Assembly (NCBI GenBank): GCA_012839925.1
Contig: DUMJ01000026.1
Coordinates: 1-64,000 of the forward strand
Source: a bacterium
GTDB lineage: Bacteria; DUMJ01
Direction of reading: 5' to 3'
DNA: 64,000 nucleotides
Below the pieces are notes generated by a model that saw only the letters and a list, made by a program, of their open reading frames with translations, did no database searches and had not been told where the DNA came from. Numbering within the stretch: position 1 is the first letter of the stretch; each line of letters starts with the position of its first letter. This document shows positions 57,302 through 64,000 of this stretch, one piece after another. A program made the position numbers and the translations under genes.

Positions 57302-58390
57302 TTGGGATTTCTTTTACTTGAAGATGGTACACTCTTGGAAGGAGTTTCTTTTGGTGCAGAAGGGGAATCTATTGGTGAGGTAGTTTTTAATACATCAATG
57401 ATTGGCTATCCAGAATCCATAACTGACCCTTCTTATAGTGGACAGATTCTTGTATTCACATATCCACTCATAGGAAACTATGGGATACAGTTTGAAGATA
57501 GAGAATCAGATACACCTCTCCTGAGAGGTGTTGTGGTTAAGGAGTACTGTAAGACTCCAAGCCACTGGGGGATCGATTATGATATAGATAGTTTTCTGAA
57601 GAAATTTGGGATTGTAGGGCTCTCAGATATAGATACCAGGGCTCTTACCAGAAAATTGAGGATTTACGGAACACTCAGGGGTATAATTTCTTCAGAAGAA
57701 TTTCTCCCTGATAGGAAAGAAGAGCTGATGAGTAGAATATTAAGCTGGCATATCGAGGACTTTGACTTTGTAAGGTCCTCCTGTGTTAAAGAGCCTGTGT
57801 ATCTTGGTAATGGAAGCGACAGGATTGTTCTTATAGACTGTGGGGTAAAACAGGGGATTGTCAGATCTTTACTTGAAATTGGTTTCCAGGTTGTTATGGT
57901 CCCTGCCTGGTTTACCAGAGAAGATATATTAAACCTTGATCCTGATGGTGTTCTCATCTCTAACGGTCCTGGAGATCCGCAGAGACTATCTTATCTGGTT
58001 GAGACTACTAGAGAACTTATAGATGAGAATGTCCCTCTGTTTGGTGTATGTCTTGGGCATCAGATTCTGGGTCTGGCTCTTGGAGGCACCACATATAAAC
58101 TGAAATTTGGTCATAGAGGTGCAAATCAACCTGTAAAGGATTTAATTACCGGAAGAGTTTATATAACCTCTCAAAATCACAGTTATGTGATGGGCTCTGA
58201 AGGATTACCTGAAGATATAGAAATAAGTTTTATAAATCTGAATGATAAGACGGTAGAAGGGTTAAAGTCTATCAGGAGACCTATAATGAGTGTTCAGTTC
58301 CACCCTGAGGCGTCTCCTGGACCTTTAGACACTAGGTTTCTTTTCGAAGAGTTTATAAAGGAGTGTATGAAGAAAAATTATGCCGCTTAG
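57302..58390 (+). CDS. carA: carbamoyl-phosphate synthase small subunit
   Basis: GEVVFNTSMIGYPESITDPSYSGQI, GVCLGHQILGLALGG, SVQFHPEASPGP; TTG start. Confidence 0.97.
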   Translation: MGFLLLEDGTLLEGVSFGAEGESIGEVVFNTSMIGYPESITDPSYSGQILVFTYPLIGNYGIQFEDRESDTPLLRGVVVKEYCKTPSHWGIDYDIDSFLKKFGIVGLSDIDTRALTRKLRIYGTLRGIISSEEFLPDRKEELMSRILSWHIEDFDFVRSSCVKEPVYLGNGSDRIVLIDCGVKQGIVRSLLEIGFQVVMVPAWFTREDILNLDPDGVLISNGPGDPQRLSYLVETTRELIDENVPLFGVCLGHQILGLALGGTTYKLKFGHRGANQPVKDLITGRVYITSQNHSYVMGSEGLPEDIEISFINLNDKTVEGLKSIRRPIMSVQFHPEASPGPLDTRFLFEEFIKECMKKNYAA

Positions 58391-61300
58391 GAAGCATATT
58401 AAAAAGGTACTGGTTATCGGTTCTGGTCCTATAGTAATAGGACAGGCTGCTGAGTTTGACTATGCTGGAACTCAAGCCTGTAAATCATTAAGAGAAGAAG
58501 GGATAAGTGTTGTCCTTATAAACAGTAATCCTGCAACCATAATGACCGATACAATGATGGCAGACAGGGTATACATAGAACCCATAGAGGTAGAGGCTAT
58601 AGAGAAGGTTATAGCTAAAGAGAGACCCGATGGACTTCTCCCCACACTTGGAGGGCAGACAGGTCTTAATATGGCAGTTAAGCTTTATGAGGCAGGTATA
58701 CTGGACAAGTATGAGGTAGAACTTCTCGGTACATCACTTGATGCAATAAAGAAGGCTGAGGATAGGGAATTCTTTAAGAATTTCATTCTGAGTATAGGAG
58801 AATCTGTCCCGGAGAGTGAGATAGTAAGGGACCTGGAATCGGCAAGGAGTTTTGCTGAGAGAGTTGGTCTACCCCTTGTTGTGAGACCTGCCTATACCCT
58901 GGGTGGAACTGGCGGTGGTTTTGTAGAGAAATGGGAAGATTTGGATGAGGCGATTTCTGTTGGACTCAATGCCAGTATGGTTGGTGAGGTCCTGTTAGAG
59001 AGAAGTGTAAGAGGATGGAAAGAGATAGAGTATGAAGTGATGAGGGACAGTGGTGGAACCTGTATAACTGTCTGTAGTATGGAAAACTTTGACCCTATGG
59101 GGATTCATACCGGGGATAGTATAGTGGTTGCTCCAAGCCAAACACTGACAAACAAAGAGTATCAGTTATTGAGGACAGCGTCATTAAAAATAATAGATGG
59201 GCTTGGTATTGAAGGTGGATGCAATATACAGTTTGCCCTGGACCCCAACAGTACAAAGTACTATGTCATTGAGGTAAATCCAAGGGTAAGCAGGTCCAGT
59301 GCCCTGGCTTCAAAAGCTACCGGATACCCTATAGCCAGGATAAGTGCCAAAATAGCGGTAGGTTTACTCCTTGAGGAGATAAAAAATCCAGTGACCGGTG
59401 AAACTGTAGCAGCCTTTGAACCTGCGTTGGATTATGTTGTGGTAAAGATACCCTGCTGGCCATTCGATAAATTTCCGGTAAGAGATAGAAAATTGGGTAC
59501 TCAGATGCAGGCTACTGGAGAAGTTATGGCTCTTGGAAGGACAATCGAAGAAGCCCTGTTAAAGGCTGTCAGGTCTCTTGAAAATCGTAGAGAAGGTCTT
59601 ATAAGACCAGAGATGTCTCTATTGAGTAACACCGACCTTGAAGAAAGACTTGCCAGAGGAGATGATGAGAGATTATATCTTATCGCTGAGGCATTGAGAA
59701 GAGACTGGGATGTGGACAGGATTCATACGCTTACCTGTATAGATAGATTTTTCCTGGAGAAGATAAAGAATATAGTCACTCTTGAGGGACTTCTTAAAGA
59801 GAGTGATGGTTCAATTTTACCGTTGGCTAAAAAAACTGGTATGAGTGATGCGTATATAGCAGAGTGTAAGGGAGAGTCATTCAAGGATATATCCAGAGAG
59901 AGAACGGATAGAAAGATTTTTCCCGTCTATAAGATGGTTGATACCTGTGCGGCTGAATTTGAAGCCGTTACCCCCTACTATTATTCTACATATGAGTCAG
60001 AGGACGAAGTTACAGATAAGGATAATAAAGAAAAGGTCTGTGTTATAGGTGCCGGTCCTATAAGGATAGGACAGGGGGTTGAGTTTGACTACTGCACTGT
60101 GCATGCCGTCTTTGCAATAAAAGATGATAGATGCACCTCGATAATAATAAACAATAACCCTGAGACTGTAAGTACAGACTTTGATACCTCAGATAAACTT
60201 TACTTTGAGCCATTAAGGGCTGAGGATGTTATAAATGTGCTGAGGAGAGAAAATCCCAGAGGTGTAATAGTACAGCTTGGCGGACAGACAGCTATAAACC
60301 TGGCTAAGAGTATAAGAGATGCCGGGTTTGAAATACTTGGGAGTTCAGCCGATAGTATAGACATAGCAGAGGACAGAAATAGATTTGATGTCCTTCTTGA
60401 AAGATTAAATATCCCGAGACCGAAGGGTCACACAGCCCTTATCCTGGATGAAGCCCTGGCTATCGCTGATGAGATAGGATTTCCCCTCCTGGTGAGGCCT
60501 TCTTATGTCCTCGGTGGCAGGGCTATGGAAATCCTCTATAATAAAGAGGAATTTGTGAGCTTTGTAAAATATGTCCTGGGTGTATCTCCCGATTATCCTA
60601 TTCTTATAGACCAGTATGTTGTGGGCAAAGAAGCAGAGATAGATGCGATATGCGATGGAGAAGAGGTCTTTATCCCCGGGATAATGGAGCATATAGAGAG
60701 GGCAGGGGTGCATTCAGGTGATAGTACGGCTGTCTATCCACCGTTTTCACTCTCTCCCGATGTGCAAAAGACTATGCTCGATTATGCTTACAAAATAGCC
60801 AAGGCGCTTAATGTGAAGGGGTTTATAAATATCCAGTTTGCCATAGATAAACAGGATAAGGTCTACATAATAGAGGCAAATCCGAGAGCCAGCAGGACAG
60901 TCCCATTTATGAGTAAAGCAACAGGGGTACAGCTTGTCCATATAGCAACCAGGGTTATGCTCGGAGAGAAGCTCAGGGATTGTGGATTAAAGGAAGGCAT
61001 CCTGAGAGACCCCTCATACTATTCGGTTAAAGTTCCTGTTTTCTCTTTTGGTAAACTGAAGGGTGTGGATCCGATAATGGGACCAGAGATGAAATCAACC
61101 GGTGAGGTTATGGGTGTAGACCCTGTTTTTGAGATGGCTCTCTTAAAAGGACTCATATCTGCTGGTATAAAGATTAATGGGAAGCAGGGGATTCTCCTTT
61201 CTTTAAATGAAAGATTCAGGGATGAGGCAATAAACTCTGTAAACAGATTAAAGTCATCCGGTTTTGTATTTTACTCTACCGGTGGAACGTACGAATGGCT

Positions 61301-61613
61301 CAGGGCAGAGGGGATAGAGAGTTACAGGGTCTCTTCTCTGGAAGAGGTCCAGGAGCTATTCAAACTCCATAAGGTAAATCTGGTTGTCAATACCCCAACC
61401 AGGGGAAAAGACCCCAGCAGATTTGGATTTAAGCTGAGAAGGATGGCGGTAGAATGGCAGATACCAACCATAACAGCTATAGACCTTCTGGATGCTATAA
61501 GTAAGGCTATAAGGATATATCCTGAGGGGATAGATTATAACGTCTATTCTCTGGATGACCTGCACAGATTGCTTCCTCCGCTTGAGGACAGGATTATAAA
61601 TCCTTGGAGGTGA
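58380..61613 (+). CDS. carB: carbamoyl-phosphate synthase large subunit
   Basis: 1077 aa; KVLVIGSGPIVIGQAAEFDYAGTQACKSLREEGI; duplicated ATP-grasp halves; C-terminal MGS domain. Confidence 0.98.
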   Translation: MPLRKHIKKVLVIGSGPIVIGQAAEFDYAGTQACKSLREEGISVVLINSNPATIMTDTMMADRVYIEPIEVEAIEKVIAKERPDGLLPTLGGQTGLNMAVKLYEAGILDKYEVELLGTSLDAIKKAEDREFFKNFILSIGESVPESEIVRDLESARSFAERVGLPLVVRPAYTLGGTGGGFVEKWEDLDEAISVGLNASMVGEVLLERSVRGWKEIEYEVMRDSGGTCITVCSMENFDPMGIHTGDSIVVAPSQTLTNKEYQLLRTASLKIIDGLGIEGGCNIQFALDPNSTKYYVIEVNPRVSRSSALASKATGYPIARISAKIAVGLLLEEIKNPVTGETVAAFEPALDYVVVKIPCWPFDKFPVRDRKLGTQMQATGEVMALGRTIEEALLKAVRSLENRREGLIRPEMSLLSNTDLEERLARGDDERLYLIAEALRRDWDVDRIHTLTCIDRFFLEKIKNIVTLEGLLKESDGSILPLAKKTGMSDAYIAECKGESFKDISRERTDRKIFPVYKMVDTCAAEFEAVTPYYYSTYESEDEVTDKDNKEKVCVIGAGPIRIGQGVEFDYCTVHAVFAIKDDRCTSIIINNNPETVSTDFDTSDKLYFEPLRAEDVINVLRRENPRGVIVQLGGQTAINLAKSIRDAGFEILGSSADSIDIAEDRNRFDVLLERLNIPRPKGHTALILDEALAIADEIGFPLLVRPSYVLGGRAMEILYNKEEFVSFVKYVLGVSPDYPILIDQYVVGKEAEIDAICDGEEVFIPGIMEHIERAGVHSGDSTAVYPPFSLSPDVQKTMLDYAYKIAKALNVKGFINIQFAIDKQDKVYIIEANPRASRTVPFMSKATGVQLVHIATRVMLGEKLRDCGLKEGILRDPSYYSVKVPVFSFGKLKGVDPIMGPEMKSTGEVMGVDPVFEMALLKGLISAGIKINGKQGILLSLNERFRDEAINSVNRLKSSGFVFYSTGGTYEWLRAEGIESYRVSSLEEVQELFKLHKVNLVVNTPTRGKDPSRFGFKLRRMAVEWQIPTITAIDLLDAISKAIRIYPEGIDYNVYSLDDLHRLLPPLEDRIINPWR

Positions 61614-61614
61614 T

Positions 61615-63042
61615 ATGGCACAGTTTTTATGGTCTGGTAAAGAAGAATTGCCTGATATAGTTAAAGAATTTACCTATTCGATAGAGGATGATAAGAATCT
61701 TTTTTATTACGATATCCTGGGAGGGATGGCTCATACCCTGACTTTGTACAGGGGTGGAATAATAGATTACGATGAAGCTAAGAGTATAATCGATGGTCTT
61801 TATAAACTTAAGGATAAAAATGATATCAATTTTTCCCTGTATGAGGATGTCCATACCGCGGTTGAGATAGAGCTCACGGCGCTTATTGGAGAACCAGCTA
61901 AAAAATTACATACTGCCAGAAGTAGAAACGACCAGGTGTCTCTCGATGAGAGACTCTATCTCAGGGATTCTCTTAAAGAGGTACTCAATCTTATAAGAGA
62001 CCTGATTAAGGCATTTTTGGACCTTGCAGGTGTGTCTCTTGATATTATTGTTCCTGGTTTTACTCATCTGCAACCAGCCCAGCCTGTCCTTATCTCTCAT
62101 CATCTCCTGGCATATGTTGAGATGTTAAAGAGAGATTTTTCAAGGTTTTATTCTCTATTTCCAAGACTGAACGAGTGTCCTTTAGGTTCGGGTGCCCTGG
62201 CAGGTCTGGATTTCCCCTACGATAGATTTCTTGTATCAGAGGTTCTCAGGTTTGATACCCCCACCAATAACAGTATGGATACTGTGACAGACAGGGACTA
62301 TCTTATAGAGTATATCTTCGATGCACTTTTGACATCTACACATATAAGCAGATTTGGTGAGGAGATTGTTATATGGAGCAATCCTCTCTTTGGATTTGTA
62401 AAGATATCCTCCGGCTATACGACCGGTAGCAGTATGATGCCGCAGAAGAGGAATCCGGATGTAGCAGAGTTATTGAGGGGATCATCTGGAGAATTTCTCG
62501 GTTATCTGGACCTTCTTCTGGTTACCCTGAAGGGGTTACCCCTCACATATAATAGAGATCTCCAGATGGATAAGAAGGTTATTTTCAGGGCTTCCAGGTC
62601 ACTCCATATCCTACTGGAGGTAACAAGGGGATTACTGGAGAATATGGAATTAGACAGAGAGAAGATATGTAAAAACCTTAATGATGAGTTCTTACTTGCG
62701 ACAGACCTGGCAGATTTTCTTGTAAATAGGGGGATTCCATTCCGTGACTCTCATCATATAGTGAGAGATGTGGTCTTTTACTGCCAGGAGAATAAAAAGA
62801 CTTTTAGTCAGCTCTCAGAGGAAGAATGGAGGAAGTTTAACGAGGAATTTTTGAATCTACCTGATGATTTCTTCTCTTTCGATAAAGCTATAAATAGAAG
62901 AGATACCTATGGTGGAACAGGTAGGTCCTGCGTAGAATATCAGCTTCTCCTCAATAGAAAGTGGCTGGAAGAAACCAGGAGATTAATAGATGCTCTGCCT
63001 GAAGTGTATATGGAGGATCTGGTTAATATGATTGGAAAGTAG
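61615..63042 (+). CDS. argH: argininosuccinate lyase
   Basis: DVHTAVEIELTALIGEPAKKLHTARSRNDQVSLDERLYLRD; GSSMMPQKRNPDVAELLRG. Confidence 0.97.
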   Translation: MAQFLWSGKEELPDIVKEFTYSIEDDKNLFYYDILGGMAHTLTLYRGGIIDYDEAKSIIDGLYKLKDKNDINFSLYEDVHTAVEIELTALIGEPAKKLHTARSRNDQVSLDERLYLRDSLKEVLNLIRDLIKAFLDLAGVSLDIIVPGFTHLQPAQPVLISHHLLAYVEMLKRDFSRFYSLFPRLNECPLGSGALAGLDFPYDRFLVSEVLRFDTPTNNSMDTVTDRDYLIEYIFDALLTSTHISRFGEEIVIWSNPLFGFVKISSGYTTGSSMMPQKRNPDVAELLRGSSGEFLGYLDLLLVTLKGLPLTYNRDLQMDKKVIFRASRSLHILLEVTRGLLENMELDREKICKNLNDEFLLATDLADFLVNRGIPFRDSHHIVRDVVFYCQENKKTFSQLSEEEWRKFNEEFLNLPDDFFSFDKAINRRDTYGGTGRSCVEYQLLLNRKWLEETRRLIDALPEVYMEDLVNMIGK

Positions 63043-63069
63043 AGATTTTAGCTACGATTTTTATCTTCC

Positions 63070-63100
63070 GGCTCTCTTGATGGGAGAGGAAGAAAAAAGG
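63070..63100 (+). repeat. partial third copy of the composite repeat (GCTCTCTTGATGGGAGAGGAAGAAAAAAGG)
   Basis: Aligns with CTTGACGGGAGAGGAAGGATAAAGG of copy 2; hairpin CTCTC-TTGATG-GGAGAG just before the mscL SD. Confidence 0.55.
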
Positions 63101-63110
63101 GAGGGGAAAA

Positions 63111-63500
63111 ATGTTTAAGGGATTTAGAGATTTTATAATGCGTGGTAATGTGGTGGATCTTGCTGTGGGTATAATTATTGGTGGTGCCTTTAGCCAGATT
63201 GTAAACTCTCTGGTGTCTGATATATTGACACCATTTATTGGTCTGCTAGTAGGTGTTCCGGATTTCTCTGGATTTAAAATAGGACCACTGGGGGTGGGAA
63301 AGTTTATAAATACAGTTGTAAGTTTCCTTCTTATCGCTGCTGCTATCTATTTTTTAATTATCGTTCCTATGAATAAACTTCACGAATTTTTAGACAGACA
63401 AAAGGAGCAGACTCCTCCTCAGCCATCGGCACCTCCAGAACCACCTGAAGATATTAAACTCTTGAGAGAAATTCTGGAGACGCTGAAGAACAAGCAATAA
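63111..63500 (+). CDS. mscL: large-conductance mechanosensitive channel
   Basis: FRDFIMRGNVVDLAVGIIIGGAFSQIVNSLVSDILTPFIGLL. Confidence 0.97.
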   Translation: MFKGFRDFIMRGNVVDLAVGIIIGGAFSQIVNSLVSDILTPFIGLLVGVPDFSGFKIGPLGVGKFINTVVSFLLIAAAIYFLIIVPMNKLHEFLDRQKEQTPPQPSAPPEPPEDIKLLREILETLKNKQ

Positions 63501-63536
63501 TTTCAGTTTTGCCAGAGAGATATATACCAGCTGTCT

Positions 63537-64000
63537 TTATTTCTTTTTGTTTTCCTTCCACACCCCCAGCTTTTTCCCTTTCGCCTCCTCCTGATAACCT
63601 TTAAAGTGTACCTGATATTTTAAGTTGATGCTGAATAGGGGTTTGGCAAAACCGTTTAGTATTAAGATGGCATTGAACATCTTGGACCTGATTTCTTTAT
63701 CCCTTCCATTATCGTCTTTCCAGGATGGAGGACTCAACCATACATAAGCCAGTAATCTTCCTGACCTATCCCGAGAGACCACCTCTAGATACACCGTTTT
63801 CTTCAGTAATTTAGATTTGGTGAACTCCAGCGCCTTTTTCCCATGTGATTCGTTGATCTTGATGATTCCTGAACTATCTACCCCTATAAGTCTCACCGTA
63901 TCGTGTTTACCATCTATAGTTACTTTAATTGTACAGCCATCAATAACTCCAGTAACTTTGGCTTTCTTAAGTTTTAAGGATTCCCCATATCCCTGGGTGG
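63537..64000 (-). CDS. SNase-like (thermonuclease-like) domain protein, truncated at window edge
   Basis: Frame is open to the window end: KVTGVIDGCTIKVTIDGKHDTVRLIGVDSSGIIKI...HGKKALEFTKSKLLKKTVYLEVVSRDRSGRLLAYVWL. Confidence 0.8.
   Translation of the reverse strand, partial: TQGYGESLKLKKAKVTGVIDGCTIKVTIDGKHDTVRLIGVDSSGIIKINESHGKKALEFTKSKLLKKTVYLEVVSRDRSGRLLAYVWLSPPSWKDDNGRDKEIRSKMFNAILILNGFAKPLFSINLKYQVHFKGYQEEAKGKKLGVWKENKKK

Noticed and set aside
1-64000. CRISPR arrays, tRNA or rRNA genes
   Set aside because: No regularly spaced direct repeats and no cloverleaf or rRNA signature noticed on reading; a tRNAscan/Infernal run would be decisive.

Overview
The 64 kb window is an AT-rich bacterial chromosome segment, probably from a diderm anaerobe. 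It has tightly packed operons and a strong AGA/AGG and ATA codon preference. No rRNA, tRNA or CRISPR was recognised.

Contents from left to right: the 5' end of a beta-glucuronidase gene; the tRNA-t6A cluster tsaE-tsaB-rimI-tsaD; a GntR-regulated CUT1 sugar ABC transporter with GH92, GH4 and GH42 glycosidases; a flavodiiron protein; a pair of ABC exporters; a TPR/GT2 glycosyltransferase next to flagellin; a PIF1-WYL helicase; a DUF2283/DUF4258-like pair; rqcH; gmk; pilB-pilT-pilC; birA; a LuxR-type two-component system; a minus-strand operon at about 38.5-47.1 kb; an MFS transporter; an M20/DapA-like/epimerase cluster; the arginine operon argG-C-J-B-D-carA-carB-argH; mscL; and a partial SNase-like gene.

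The best candidate for an undescribed system is the 38.5-47.1 kb operon. It encodes three secreted proteins sharing a GYCNKxxW motif, three Ig/chaperone-like or DUF916-like exported proteins, a bona fide secretin, and a secretin-derived protein that appears fused to a beta-barrel. It has an attenuator-like hairpin and an upstream array of AGTATGA/TCATACT boxes.

Other notable signals are two otherwise intact genes with in-frame UGA codons, apparent AUA and ACG start codons, an intrinsic-terminator-like hairpin inside argJ, a near-consensus sigma-28 promoter overlapping the stop codon upstream of flagellin, and a dispersed composite palindromic repeat. All calls are from reading the sequence; no searches were run.
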